Positions 28,746 through 37,770 are shown, counted from the stretch's first letter. The stretch: DNA of 64,000 nucleotides from an uncultured Kordiimonas sp. (GCA_947492375.1 CANLMI010000003.1:372001-436000), one strand, 5' to 3'. Notes: a model not told the origin generated them from the sequence alone. Numbers and translations: made by a program.

Positions 28746-28967
28746 ATGAGTAGAATGGAAGATATATCAGCGAAATCCGCAACGTGCCTTACCATTGGCT
28801 CGGGCGGCAGGCTTTTTGGCGGCGGTGTGCACGGGGCGGCAAATGAAATGCCGATCTATGTGGATCAACCAAGTTATGAAGCCTATGCATTCGAAGCCGA
28901 GAAGCGTCACCGCGCACTGGTGAACAAACTCCGTGAACTTAGAGCCTATATGCGGAGCGTGAGTTAA
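28746..28967 (+). CDS. Small hypothetical protein
   Basis: This is a 73-residue frame with a glycine-rich centre (IGSGGRLFGGGVHGAA) and a charged helical C-terminus (YAFEAEKRHRALVNKLRELRAYMRS). Codon choice resembles that of neighbouring genes, which argues for a real protein, but there is no clear Shine-Dalgarno and I recognise no family. The following ~320 bp to the OsmC fusion gene show nothing I can support. Confidence 0.5.
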   Translation: MSRMEDISAKSATCLTIGSGGRLFGGGVHGAANEMPIYVDQPSYEAYAFEAEKRHRALVNKLRELRAYMRSVS

Positions 28968-29288
28968 GGCGGCGATTAGGGTATCGTATAATTCTGCAAG
29001 CCAGTTTTTCTCCTCTTGTTTTGATTGTAATTATTTGTCCTTCTCTCGAAGGTGGGAAGCTTCTTCATTGTAATTCCGGGCTTGATTGGTGGCCTTTTTA
29101 GCCTTAGCAACAAGATGTGTAATTTGATCAATCGATCCCTGATTTCGCGGGGATAACAGATGGATTGAGGTAATAGGTTACTTGCAAAGGAATGATTAGT
29201 TTGCCGCAGGGCGACAGGCATGCCAAGGGGCGGTAGATTTGCTAAGAAATGACATGCCTATAAAGGGAGTAACGCCTTAAGCGATACT

Positions 29289-30512
29289 TTACGATGTTGC
29301 TTCTGTTTTTTCTTCGGTTGTGATAACCACTTCGCTATGAAGCGTGCGGTGAACAGGGCATCGATCTGCAATTTCAATCAGGCGCGCACGCTCGCTATCG
29401 CTCAGGTTCCCTTTAAGCACAATCTGGCGGGCGATTTTATCCAGTTTACCTGTTTTGGTTTCGCACGTGCTACAGTCTTCGGCGTGAATTTTCTGGTGGT
29501 CCAGATAAATCTCTACGTCATCCAGTTCAATGCCTTTGCGTTCTGCATACATTTTGATTGTCATGGATGTGCAGGCGCCTAACCCTGCAAGCAACAGATT
29601 ATAGGGAGTGGCGCCGGTTTCTTCGCCGCCGTAAGCTCTGGGCTCATCCGCCAAAAGCGTATGCGGGCCAGCGTGAATATGCTGTTGAAACTTGCCGTAC
29701 CCGGTTGGGTGCACTGCAACCCTGCCGTATGGGATATTGATTGTATCCTCGTCTTTCAGGTTAGGGATATAGGCAGCGGCCCAGGTGGCGATTGACTGTG
29801 CAACATATTCGGCTGCACCGGGGCTGAACAGCAGGTGGTCTGCCTTATCAAGCGATAGGAAACTTTTCGGGTGCTTTGCTGCCATAAATATTTCACCCGC
29901 GTGATCAACGCTTACGGTGTCATCGATTGGGCTGTGGGCAATCAATAGCGGTTTTTTAAGGCGTGCAACCGCATCCAGTACATTCTGATCTTTGATATCA
30001 TCAAGGAATTGCTTTTTGATTTTAAACAGGCGCCCTGCAAGCTTAACATCAGCTTCACCAGTGCTTTCGATCGTACCAATATTGGCAGCAAACTGTTTCA
30101 TAACGTTTGTGGCATTGGAAGGGGAGCCAAGGGTGGCAACAGCCTTCACCTCGGGAACGTCAAGCGCTGCAAGCAGGGTGGCTGTACCGCCGAGTGAATG
30201 ACCGATCATCAGGCTGGGGGCTTCAAAATGCTCGCGCATGTGATTGGCTGCTGTAATAAGGTCCGCAACATTTGAAGAGAAATTGGTGTTTTCGAACTCA
30301 CCGCCGCTTTTGCCAAGGCCAGTGAAATCAAATCGCAGAACTGCAATGCCGTCGTTATTTAATGCTTTGACGATCCTGTTGGCAGGTTGAAGGTCTTTCC
30401 CGCAGGTAAAGCAATGGGCAAAGAGGGCATAGGCCTTGATGGGGCCTAGTGGTTTATCCAGCCGGGCTGCTAGTTCGAACCCTTGTGAACCCATGAATGT
30501 AATTTTCTGCAT
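29289..30512 (-). CDS. Bifunctional alpha/beta hydrolase-OsmC family protein
   Basis: The 407-residue protein (ATG at 30512 after AAGGGA) joins two domains. Residues ~1-255 are an alpha/beta hydrolase with nucleophile Ser106 in GHSLGG and a late His in DKADHLLF. Residues ~270-400 are an OsmC-like peroxiredoxin domain with the two redox cysteines Cys314 (GLGACTS) and Cys385 (DRCPVH). OsmC proteins reduce organic hydroperoxides with thiol electrons. The same fusion is known in other proteobacteria, and the hydrolase may supply or process an ester peroxide, which is inference. An extra DCSTC motif lies between the two catalytic cysteines. Confidence 0.93.
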   Translation of the reverse strand: MQKITFMGSQGFELAARLDKPLGPIKAYALFAHCFTCGKDLQPANRIVKALNNDGIAVLRFDFTGLGKSGGEFENTNFSSNVADLITAANHMREHFEAPSLMIGHSLGGTATLLAALDVPEVKAVATLGSPSNATNVMKQFAANIGTIESTGEADVKLAGRLFKIKKQFLDDIKDQNVLDAVARLKKPLLIAHSPIDDTVSVDHAGEIFMAAKHPKSFLSLDKADHLLFSPGAAEYVAQSIATWAAAYIPNLKDEDTINIPYGRVAVHPTGYGKFQQHIHAGPHTLLADEPRAYGGEETGATPYNLLLAGLGACTSMTIKMYAERKGIELDDVEIYLDHQKIHAEDCSTCETKTGKLDKIARQIVLKGNLSDSERARLIEIADRCPVHRTLHSEVVITTEEKTEATS

Positions 30513-30730
30513 CGAAATTCCCTTCATCTATTGATCAAGCTGGACGCTTTGGTAGCCGTGATCATCAGTTTATGCAACTATGTTCTTTCTAATGCCGTTT
30601 AAGTTTCTCTGGCAAGTGGGTAGGGAAGGTAACGGCAATCACTTGAGATCAGAGGTTGCGTTGAATTGGCTTGGCCCTGTAGTTTGGTATTTGTGCAGCG
30701 CAGGCGCATGATAGGTTGAGGGGATGACCA

Positions 30731-32158
30731 TTGGGGAATGGACACAGTAAAAATACTATTGATGATAACACACCAGCGTACGGCCTGACGGCAAAATCGC
30801 TGTCGAGGCGCGGCTTTTTAAGCGGGTCGGCAGTTGCTGCTGTTACTGCTTGTAGCGCTGTGGCCGTAAGGGCCGACAGTGATAGCAATAAGCGAAGCAT
30901 GCAGGGTGAAATTAAAGAAGCGGAAGCAACAGACATATCATTGGGTACTGCAACGACTATCAAGCCGGATGACGAGGCCTTCTGGTGCGAGGTTGCACGC
31001 ATGTATGATGTCACAGATCAGATCACTAATTTGGAAAATGGCTATTGGGGTGTTATGGCGCGCCCTGTTCTCAGTGAATACCAGCGCCAAAGTGCGTGGG
31101 TGAATAAAAACAATACAAATTTTGCACGCTTTAATCTGGGTGAAACATACAGGGGCCTTCGGGCGCAGGTGGCAAAGTTCCTGAAGGTTGGGACGGATGA
31201 AATTGCCCTTACGCGCGGTGCAACCGAAGCCTTGCAGGCGCTTATTGCTGGATATAATAATCTTTCTGCCGGCGATACGGTTCTGTATGCTGATCTTGAT
31301 TATTCCGAAATGAAGAATGCTATGCGCTGGCTTGCGCACCGGCGCGGGGTGAATGCGGTAAAGGTTAATTTTCCAGAACCAACCAGGGATCGCCCATTAA
31401 CAGAGCATGATATCATCCGGTTTTATAAGCGAGCGCTCGACAATAACCCGAAAACCAAACTGCTTTTACTGACCCATTTGAATAATTGGACCGGGCTAAT
31501 TATTCCTGTACGCAAAATCGCCGAGATGGCGAAGGCACGCGGGGTAGGGGTGATATTGGATGCGGCCCATTCGGTTGGACAAGTGGATTTTGATATCAAA
31601 TCGCTTGGCTGTGATTATGTTGGGGTGAACCTGCATAAATGGGTGGGTGCGCCTATTGGCTGCGGGGTAATATACATTAATAAACCGCGCGTTCGCGCTA
31701 TAGACCCCTATATGGGTAAAAATATGAAGCCGGACGGCACTGGCAGCGATAACGTTCGTGACCGGATTGATACAGGCACTGCCAATTTTGCGGCTCATAT
31801 GACGATCCCGTCCGCGATTGAATTTCATCAACAGATCGGAAGTGCCTTGAAAGAAGCGAGGCTTCGTTATCTGCGCACTCTCTGGGTATCGGAGGCGCGG
31901 AAAATGAAAGGGTTGACGGTGTTAACGCCGGATGATCCAGCTATGGTTGCGGGGCTTACCTCCTTCCGGTTAGACGGTGTAACGACAACAAAAGCGAATA
32001 ATGCGCTAATGAAGCGATTGGCGGATGAGTTCGGGGTGTTAACGACACGTAGAACCGGGCCTGCTGCTGGTGATTGTATTCGTGTAACGCCGTCTTTTTA
32101 TAATACGCCGGACGATATGCATAAGCTTACTAAAGCGCTTTGGGCTATCACGGGGTAA
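30731..32158 (+). CDS. Class V aminotransferase-fold PLP enzyme with Tat signal (isopenicillin-N-epimerase-like)
   Basis: The start must be the TTG at 30731, because an in-frame stop lies two codons upstream and GAGGGG precedes it at good spacing. The 475-residue protein has a twin-arginine signal (SLSRRGFLSGSAVAAVTA) and a class V aminotransferase-type fold. TRGATEALQALI binds PLP phosphate, VILDAAHSVGQ carries the Asp, and the Schiff-base Lys is in NLHKWVGAP. Export of a folded PLP enzyme fits the Tat pathway. Likely activities are epimerase, desulfurase-like or lyase; the substrate is unknown. It heads a probable operon with a NUDIX and a PPOX gene. Confidence 0.88.
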   Translation: MGNGHSKNTIDDNTPAYGLTAKSLSRRGFLSGSAVAAVTACSAVAVRADSDSNKRSMQGEIKEAEATDISLGTATTIKPDDEAFWCEVARMYDVTDQITNLENGYWGVMARPVLSEYQRQSAWVNKNNTNFARFNLGETYRGLRAQVAKFLKVGTDEIALTRGATEALQALIAGYNNLSAGDTVLYADLDYSEMKNAMRWLAHRRGVNAVKVNFPEPTRDRPLTEHDIIRFYKRALDNNPKTKLLLLTHLNNWTGLIIPVRKIAEMAKARGVGVILDAAHSVGQVDFDIKSLGCDYVGVNLHKWVGAPIGCGVIYINKPRVRAIDPYMGKNMKPDGTGSDNVRDRIDTGTANFAAHMTIPSAIEFHQQIGSALKEARLRYLRTLWVSEARKMKGLTVLTPDDPAMVAGLTSFRLDGVTTTKANNALMKRLADEFGVLTTRRTGPAAGDCIRVTPSFYNTPDDMHKLTKALWAITG

Positions 32159-32187
32159 CCGTTTAAATTAAGATTGGAGTTTTGGGT

Positions 32188-32592
32188 ATGGATATTATTA
32201 AAATTGCAGCGGCAATCATTCAGGATAATGATGGCCGGCAACTATTAGTTAGAAAAGCGAACACCTCTGTTTTTATGCAGGCAGGTGGTAAAATTGATAC
32301 GGGCGAAGCTGCGAGTGCGGCCCTTATCCGTGAGCTAAAGGAAGAATTGGGCGTTGATGTCGCCGTTGAGGCAATTAAATCGCTGGGCACTTATCAAGCG
32401 CCTGCTGCTAACGAGGTGGGGCATATAGTAGAAGCTGACTTGTTCGAAGTGACTTTGACAGATATACCGAAAGCACAGGCAGAGATTGCAGAATTAATCT
32501 GGCTTTCGGACGATGAGTTGGATCAGGTGCCTTTGGCGCCGCTTACAAAAGATATCATTTTTCCCTTAGTAGCGCAGTTGGGTAGGGTATGA
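32188..32592 (+). CDS. NUDIX hydrolase
   Basis: This 134-residue protein contains a complete NUDIX box, from GGKIDTGEAAS through ALIRELKEELGV, which binds Mg2+ and hydrolyses a nucleoside diphosphate linked to another moiety. The ATG at 32188 is 9 bases after GGAG; a TTG six bases earlier is too close. It follows the aminotransferase by 29 bp and precedes the PPOX gene by 18 bp, so the three are likely co-transcribed. Confidence 0.93.
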   Translation: MDIIKIAAAIIQDNDGRQLLVRKANTSVFMQAGGKIDTGEAASAALIRELKEELGVDVAVEAIKSLGTYQAPAANEVGHIVEADLFEVTLTDIPKAQAEIAELIWLSDDELDQVPLAPLTKDIIFPLVAQLGRV

Positions 32593-32610
32593 CCAGTTTA
32601 GGAGTGATAC

Positions 32611-33213
32611 ATGACGTATATTGAAACGATTGATGAGCTGGAAGCAATTTACGGTGATGCGGTGCCCGCTGCAAAAGCCAAGACGCAGTATCATATTACC
32701 CCGCTTTACAGAAAATGGATCGAGGCGTCGCGCTTTCTTGTGCTTGCGACCGTTGGGCCTGAAGGCACGGACGCCAGCCCACGCGGTGATGATGGGTGTG
32801 TAGTGAAGATCATTGACGAGAAAACCGTGATGTTGCCTGACTGGCGCGGGAATAACCTTACAGATTCGCTAAGAAACATTATCAGGGATGCGCGCGTTAG
32901 CTTGATGTTTATGGTACCGGGGTCGAATAATGTGGTGCGCCTGAACGGTAGGGCCAAATTGAGTATTGCCCCTGATATTACGGCCAGTTTTGAGCGAGAT
33001 GGAAAGCACCCCAGGTCAGTTGCTGTGATTAAATTGGATGAGATCTATTTTCAGTGCGCCAAGGCCCTTATGCGCTCAAAATTATGGATATCAGACGATG
33101 AAAGCGCAGATTTACCCACAGCCGGGCAATTTGTGCAGGAAGTAAAAGCTGATTTTGATGCGGCCGCTTATGATAGTGGTTATGCCGAAAATGCGAAAAA
33201 GCGAATGTGGTAA
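32611..33213 (+). CDS. Pyridoxamine 5'-phosphate oxidase (PPOX) family protein, MSMEG_1061-like
   Basis: This 200-residue protein has the split-barrel flavin-binding pattern: FLVLATVGPEGTDASPRGDDG, then TVMLPDWRGNNLTDSLRNIIRD and VSLMFMVPGSNNVVRLNGRA. Members bind FMN, F420 or haem. The gene follows a TTTAGGAG ribosome site and closes the operon. PPOX proteins next to NUDIX enzymes are common, but the substrate here is unknown. Confidence 0.9.
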   Translation: MTYIETIDELEAIYGDAVPAAKAKTQYHITPLYRKWIEASRFLVLATVGPEGTDASPRGDDGCVVKIIDEKTVMLPDWRGNNLTDSLRNIIRDARVSLMFMVPGSNNVVRLNGRAKLSIAPDITASFERDGKHPRSVAVIKLDEIYFQCAKALMRSKLWISDDESADLPTAGQFVQEVKADFDAAAYDSGYAENAKKRMW

Positions 33214-33277
33214 ATGTGGTAAGTTTAAGAGAATAAAAAGTCAGCTCCGTAGATGTATATCTATTATGTCCCCGGTT

Positions 33278-33340
33278 ATTTCAGTGATTTCAGTGATTTC
33301 AGCGTTTTCAGCGTTTTCAGCGGCTTCAACGTTTTCAGGC
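33278..33340. repeat. 9-nt tandem repeat, about 7 copies
   Basis: Seven units of ATTTCAGTG/TTTTCAGCG-like sequence lie in the 359-bp gap between the PPOX gene and the amidohydrolase gene. Two sub-types occur, grouped as three copies and then two, followed by two diverged units. No gene is supported in the gap. Confidence 0.85.
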
Positions 33341-33572
33341 CCAGCGTCAGGATGGCTATCTTCTTTGAGAGTTATCGCGGGGCAAAATCGTCATTTTAGA
33401 GCAAAACTTTGCCGCTCAATCAAAGCAATTTGATGACGTCAGTAAACTTCAGAAGCTTAGCCACAAGATATGCGTTAGATGAAATAACGCTCGCGCGCAT
33501 TGCTGATCGTTATAATTAATGATAGGCATTATATGATTTTGGCATCAAGAGTACAGCCGGGAGAGTTTTCTT

Positions 33573-34388
33573 ATGATCATAGATGCGTGGGCGCAGCACC
33601 CGACGGCACGGCATACATCAGACCCTATGTTTAAGTCGCTTCGTCGTTGGACAAAAGACGAGCAACCACATCCCGACAGGGAAATTCCCGTTGCCCTTAC
33701 GGTTGCCGCGATGGATCAGGCGGGGATTGATAAAACGCTCATTAGTGCATGGTATGCCCCTGGAAATATTATGATCTCCAACGATGAGGTTGCGTCTTTT
33801 GTGGCCGAGGCGCCAGACCGTTTGATCGGTGTTGGCTCGGTTGATATTTCAAAGCCGATGGAGGCTGTTTACGAGGTTCGGCGCTGTGTGAAAGAGCTTG
33901 GGTTCAAGGCTATTAGGGTTTTGCCGTGGCTTTGGGCGGTGCCACCTACAGACCGGCGGTTTTATCCGGTATATGTGGCCTGTGCTGAACTGGGGGTGCC
34001 GTTTTGTACCCAAATAGGCCACACTGGCCCCTTAATGCCATCCGAGGTTGGGCGGCCTATTTATCTCGATCAGGTTGCTCTTGACTTTCCCGAGCTTAAA
34101 ATCGTTGGTGGTCATATTGGATACCCGTGGACGGAAGAGGCAATTGCAGTTGCGACCAAGCATGAGAATGTGTTTATTGATACTTCGGCTTATACGGTGA
34201 AGCGCTATCCTGAAACACTGGTGAAATTTATGCAAGGGCACGGCCGCCGTAAAGTTCTGTTCGGCACCAACTATCCTATGATAACACCTGCAAAAGCTTT
34301 GGAAGGCCTCGATGGTTTAGAGCTTGATGAGGACGTGAAGGGTTTGTTTCTATCTGGCAATACAGCACGAGTATTTGATGTTTTATAA
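33573..34388 (+). CDS. Amidohydrolase family (amidohydrolase_2) protein
   Basis: The 271-residue protein has a TIM-barrel amidohydrolase_2 pattern (GFKAIRVLPWLW, QIGHTG, GGHIGYPWTEEAIAVATKHENVFIDTSAY, VLFGTNYPMI). The usual first metal-binding His-x-His near the N-terminus is replaced by IDAWAQH, so the metal site is changed, as in some decarboxylase or lactonase relatives. GGGAGAG precedes the ATG. It heads a probable operon with an EamA transporter and PanE-like reductase, suggesting catabolism of an acid or lactone, though this is inference. Confidence 0.88.
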   Translation: MIIDAWAQHPTARHTSDPMFKSLRRWTKDEQPHPDREIPVALTVAAMDQAGIDKTLISAWYAPGNIMISNDEVASFVAEAPDRLIGVGSVDISKPMEAVYEVRRCVKELGFKAIRVLPWLWAVPPTDRRFYPVYVACAELGVPFCTQIGHTGPLMPSEVGRPIYLDQVALDFPELKIVGGHIGYPWTEEAIAVATKHENVFIDTSAYTVKRYPETLVKFMQGHGRRKVLFGTNYPMITPAKALEGLDGLELDEDVKGLFLSGNTARVFDVL

Positions 34389-34448
34389 AGTAAGAGGTGT
34401 GATAATTTCAAAGCGCTGGAATTGATCAGCTCTTGTCTGGATAGGTTT

Positions 34449-35369
34449 ATGTCGCTGCAAAATTGGGTTTTACTGCTTTTTTTATCCGCGCTTTGGGGGG
34501 TATCTTTCGTTTTTATCGAATTGGCGCTATCGGCGTTCGATCCATTTACGATTGTGTTTCTGCGTGCATCAATCGGCGGGCTTATTTTATTTGGGTTTAT
34601 GAAGGTTCGCGGGGCGGTGTTTCCGCGTGGATTGAAAGTTTGGTTTGATTACGGCGTTATGGCGGCGTTGATCGTTGTTATTCCGTATTCCCTTATTACT
34701 TGGGCACAAACCCATGTAACGGCGAGCATGGCCTCAATTTTGAATGCCATGACGCCTATTTTTACCGTAATCGTTGCGCATTTTACAACAAAGGATGAGC
34801 GGCTGACAGGCTTGAAGGTTTTTGGCACTCTTGCGGGTTTTGTCGGGGTTGCACTTTTGGTGGCACCAAATCTGGAGGGCGGTATTCGTTTTGAAGGGGT
34901 TAGTCAGCTTGCTGTGATCGCAGCTACTATCGCGTATGCTTTTGCAAATGTATGGGGTAAGCGATTGAGCGTATACAAGGCGGAGGTTAACAGCACAGCC
35001 ATACTGCTGATTTCAGGTGTGATATTGTTTGTGCCAAGTATTTTACCTGGGATTTTACCTGAAATTTTGACTGGCACTGACATGTCGTTTGATGCGGTTG
35101 GTATTGTTCCAATTCTGGCAATTCTCGGGATCGGTACATTAAGCACGGGGCTTGCGTATATTTTGTATTTCAAAATTCTTGCAGAAGAGGGGGCAACTAA
35201 TATTGTCTTAGTGACATTTTTAATCCCCGTTAGCGCTGTTATGTTGGGTGTCGTTTATTTGGGTGAAAAATTATATGCGCATCATTTTTACGCGGTACTA
35301 TGCATTTTCATTGGCCTTGTTGCCATCGATGGTCGTTTGGTGCGTCGCTTAAAGCCAGCTAAGTCATAA
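34449..35369 (+). CDS. EamA/DMT family transporter
   Basis: This 306-residue protein has about ten hydrophobic helices and two EamA repeats. The first is marked by SALWGVSFVFIELALSAF and FLRASIGGLILFG, and the second ends in TFLIPVSAVMLGVVYLGEKL. Family members export metabolites or amino acids across the inner membrane. I preferred the ATG at 34449. A short 12-nt tandem repeat at 35040-35075 encodes ILPGILPEIL in a loop. It lies 60 bp after the amidohydrolase and 23 bp before the PanE gene. Confidence 0.92.
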   Translation: MSLQNWVLLLFLSALWGVSFVFIELALSAFDPFTIVFLRASIGGLILFGFMKVRGAVFPRGLKVWFDYGVMAALIVVIPYSLITWAQTHVTASMASILNAMTPIFTVIVAHFTTKDERLTGLKVFGTLAGFVGVALLVAPNLEGGIRFEGVSQLAVIAATIAYAFANVWGKRLSVYKAEVNSTAILLISGVILFVPSILPGILPEILTGTDMSFDAVGIVPILAILGIGTLSTGLAYILYFKILAEEGATNIVLVTFLIPVSAVMLGVVYLGEKLYAHHFYAVLCIFIGLVAIDGRLVRRLKPAKS

Positions 35370-35392
35370 TATTAGGTAGAAGGAGTTTTACC

Positions 35393-36430
35393 GTGAAGGG
35401 CAAGCAATTGAATGTAACCATATTCGGGGCAGGCTCGATCGGTTGTTATCTAGGCGGGCAGCTCGCGAGTGCGGGTATGAAAGTACGGCTTATTGGCCGT
35501 GAGCGTTTTAAAACGGCAATTGAAGAAAACGGCCTTACCCTTACCCATTATGCTCGGGATACGATCACAGTCAGGGAAAATCTTGTCTTTGATTTGGATG
35601 TGTCGAGCCCTGAAGATGTTGACAATATTGATACCGATATCGTTTTGATTACTGTCAAGTCGCAGGATAGTGAAACAGCAGGTAAGGCGCTTGCTGGTAT
35701 TCTCAAAAAGGATACGATCGTTATCAGTTTTCAAAACGGTGTTGGAAACGCTGAAACACTGAAGAGTGCCATGCCCGGCCATACCGTGCTTGGCGGGATG
35801 GTGCCCTTTAATGTCACTGGCAAAGGGCCCGGGCAGTTTCACTGCGGCACTGAGGGAAATTTGGCTATTGAAGCCATAGATGATGAAAATCTGGTTGCTT
35901 TACAGGCCGCTTTTGCACGGGCGGGGCAGGACTGTGACCTGAGCGAAGATATTAAGGCTGTCCAGTGGGGCAAATTGTTGGTTAATCTGAATAATGCTCT
36001 TAACGCTCTTGCGGGTGTACCTTTGAAAACCTGTTTGGCAGAGAAAGAGTACCGAACCGCGCTTGCAAATATGATTGAGGAAGCCCTTGAGATTTTAAAA
36101 ACTGCAGGGATAAAGCCCGCCAATTTTGGAAAAAACTCAATTGATAAAACACTTAAGGTCTTGCGTTTACCAAATTGGCTATATCGATTGATCATGAATA
36201 GTATTGTGAAAATTGATGCGAGTGCCAGATCGTCCATGCTGGATGACCTTGAGGCTGGCCGTATGCCTGAAATTGATTATTTGCAAGGCGAGGTGGTTAG
36301 GCTTGCAAATGATATTGGAATGAGCGCTCCCATTAATGAGAAAGTGATCAAGCTGGTTCATGCAGCCTTTGCTGAAGAGCGCTCTCCAAAGATGAGTGGT
36401 CGTGAAATTCTGCGTGCGATAACACAGTAA
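35393..36430 (+). CDS. panE: 2-dehydropantoate 2-reductase
   Basis: The 345-residue protein begins with GTG after AAGGAG. It has the ketopantoate-reductase NADPH-binding motif GAGSIGCYLGG, the block VLITVKSQDSETAGKAL, FQNGVGNAETL, and the catalytic Lys region AVQWGKLLVNLNNALNALAG. It reduces 2-dehydropantoate to pantoate in vitamin B5 synthesis, or, as a paralogue, a related 2-keto acid. The amidohydrolase and transporter neighbours leave room for a catabolic role instead. Confidence 0.9.
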   Translation: MKGKQLNVTIFGAGSIGCYLGGQLASAGMKVRLIGRERFKTAIEENGLTLTHYARDTITVRENLVFDLDVSSPEDVDNIDTDIVLITVKSQDSETAGKALAGILKKDTIVISFQNGVGNAETLKSAMPGHTVLGGMVPFNVTGKGPGQFHCGTEGNLAIEAIDDENLVALQAAFARAGQDCDLSEDIKAVQWGKLLVNLNNALNALAGVPLKTCLAEKEYRTALANMIEEALEILKTAGIKPANFGKNSIDKTLKVLRLPNWLYRLIMNSIVKIDASARSSMLDDLEAGRMPEIDYLQGEVVRLANDIGMSAPINEKVIKLVHAAFAEERSPKMSGREILRAITQ

Positions 36431-36499
36431 GATGGGATAGATAGCGATATATCCCTGTCTGGAAAGCGGGTTGGTTTCTTAACTTCACGGATAATATTT

Positions 36500-36529
36500 T
36501 TTTAAAAGCCAGTGTTTTAAAAGCCAGTG
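36500..36529. repeat. Exact 15-nt tandem duplication
   Basis: TTTTAAAAGCCAGTG occurs twice head to tail in the 262-bp gap upstream of the ArsR-type gene. It does not overlap the operators of that gene. Confidence 0.85.
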
Positions 36530-36627
36530 TAGAGGAAAGCTCGTCTGCCTAGCCAAAATCGCACCGTTGGATGCACATTCTTTGATAAATTTTATGTTTT
36601 ACCGGCTTTGAAAACATGCAGAATACT

Positions 36628-36689
36628 CATTAATTAGATGTTTAGCTAATTATCTATTGACATTAATTAGATGATTAACTAAATATCTA
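36628..36689 (+). promoter_or_regulatory. Autoregulated promoter of the ArsR/SdpI-like operon: two 29-bp operator copies
   Basis: Two 29-bp direct repeats (36628-36656 and 36661-36689) match at 26 of 29 positions and start 33 bp apart, three helical turns. Each contains TTAATTAGATG, a CTAA, and a TAGAT/ATCTA dyad. A perfect -35 TTGACA (36657-36662) sits exactly between them, with a TAAATA-like -10 inside the second copy. This is what an autorepressor promoter would look like; the first gene starts 3 bp after the second copy. Confidence 0.75.
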
Positions 36690-36692
36690 ATC

Positions 36693-37094
36693 ATGAACAA
36701 AGTATTTAAAGCATTATCAGACCCAACTCGGCGCCGTGTCCTTGAATTATTGAAGCGCGGCCCGATGACTGCTGGTGAACTATCGGCAGAATTTGCAGTC
36801 TCAAAGCCAACAATGTCAGCGCATTTTTCTGTCCTTAAGGAAGCGGACCTTGTGGAGGCAACGAAGGTTGGCAAGGTTGTTACCTATCAACTGAAAATGT
36901 CGGTTCTGGAGGAAGCTCTGATGGGGTTTGCCAAAATATTTGGTATTCAGTTGATGGGTGACCTTGGAATTGAGCACATGGGCGATGAACACAGGCATGA
37001 TGAACACGGGCATGACCCAGAGACACTGAATACAAGAAAAGAACCAGGTGCAAAGACGCCGGGTCACAACAGCGACCTTAAACAGGAGGGATAA
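36693..37094 (+). CDS. ArsR/SdpR-type autorepressor with His-rich tail
   Basis: This 133-residue regulator has an ArsR winged helix (KALSDPTRRRVLELLKRGPMTAGELSAEFAVSKPTMSAHFSVLKEADLVEATKVGK), closest in style to autorepressors of the SdpR group. No metal-binding cysteine pair is seen in the recognition region. A His/Asp-rich tail (HMGDEHRHDEHGHD, partly a 15-nt tandem duplication at 36984-37013) follows and could bind metal. It is followed by an SdpI-like membrane protein 2 bp later, so the two are translated together, as in Bacillus sdpRI. Confidence 0.85.
   Translation: MNKVFKALSDPTRRRVLELLKRGPMTAGELSAEFAVSKPTMSAHFSVLKEADLVEATKVGKVVTYQLKMSVLEEALMGFAKIFGIQLMGDLGIEHMGDEHRHDEHGHDPETLNTRKEPGAKTPGHNSDLKQEG
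36984..37013. repeat. 15-nt tandem duplication in the ArsR-type gene
   Basis: GATGAACACAGGCAT is followed directly by GATGAACACGGGCAT, one change between them. The two copies encode a repeated Asp/His unit (DEHRH, DEHGH) in the C-terminal tail of the regulator. Confidence 0.75.
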
Positions 37095-37096
37095 AA

Positions 37097-37738
37097 ATGA
37101 CGAAGCCCCTTACAATGACAAAAGTAATGATCTTTTTCTCGGTACTGGCGTTTATACTTTCCGGTGCTTTCTGGTTAGACGGCGGTGAAAGTGCCATTGA
37201 GCCAGCGATGAAAATACTGGCCTTACCTGCAATCTATGCTGTTAGTCGGTTTGTGGTTATACCATTGATTATCCGTATAGAGAAAACCAGTAAGCCGGAA
37301 CATGCAAAGGCCGGGATCATGATCCTTGATGTTGCGATTCTTATTACCATGCTATACGCAATTGCGGATATGACGTCTATTTACATGGCGAAAGAAGGAT
37401 GGATTGCAGCAAGCCTGAGTGATGAAACCCATGAACGCTTCAACGGTATTTATATGGGTATTATCTTCATCGTTATGGGTAATTATATGCCCAAGATAAT
37501 CGCCCCCCTAACCGAAAATGGATGTAATCCAGCGAGGCATCAGGCATTTCAGCGCCAGGTTGGCTGGTTATTTGTGCTGACGGGTATTTTATATGTAGCT
37601 GTCTGGTTGGCTTTGACGCCAGAGCTTGCAAATATTATCGCAACATCAGCCCTTGGCCTTTGTTTCCTTTTGGTGATGCCGCGCGCGGTCTATTACATGG
37701 TGAAATCCGCGCGTCGTAAAAATACAGTTGATACATAA
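37097..37738 (+). CDS. SdpI-family membrane protein
   Basis: This 213-residue protein has about six membrane helices. The block IYMGIIFIVMGNYMPKI matches the SdpI signature (multi-pass protein with a G-N-Y-P-K loop). In Bacillus subtilis SdpI gives immunity to the SdpC toxin and sequesters the SdpR repressor at the membrane when toxin is present. Here the ATG follows GGAGGG, 2 bp after the SdpR-like gene, but no sdpABC toxin genes are near. It could sense an incoming peptide or envelope stress and control its own operon. Function is family-based inference. Confidence 0.8.
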   Translation: MTKPLTMTKVMIFFSVLAFILSGAFWLDGGESAIEPAMKILALPAIYAVSRFVVIPLIIRIEKTSKPEHAKAGIMILDVAILITMLYAIADMTSIYMAKEGWIAASLSDETHERFNGIYMGIIFIVMGNYMPKIIAPLTENGCNPARHQAFQRQVGWLFVLTGILYVAVWLALTPELANIIATSALGLCFLLVMPRAVYYMVKSARRKNTVDT

Positions 37739-37743
37739 ACCTA

Positions 37744-37770
37744 TTGGTTACCGCACGGATCGGTAACCAA
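37744..37770 (+). promoter_or_regulatory. 10-bp hairpin between the SdpI-like and TraB/GumN genes
   Basis: TTGGTTACCG and CGGTAACCAA form a perfect 10-bp stem around a 7-base loop just after the SdpI-like stop. There is no T-run, so it is not a canonical terminator. It could stabilise or process the transcript and set the ratio of the downstream gene. Confidence 0.55.

Noticed and set aside
28976-29221. Minus-strand frame of 81 codons
   Set aside because: No ribosome site, no domain, and biased composition; it most likely arises by chance in a gene-free gap.
33278-33340. CRISPR array
   Set aside because: The units are 9 nt with no unique spacers; this is a simple tandem repeat.
33155-33433. 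Frame of 92 codons with an Ile-Ser/Phe-Ser repeat
   Set aside because: The repetitive part is just the translation of the 9-nt tandem array, and the frame overlaps the end of the PPOX gene.
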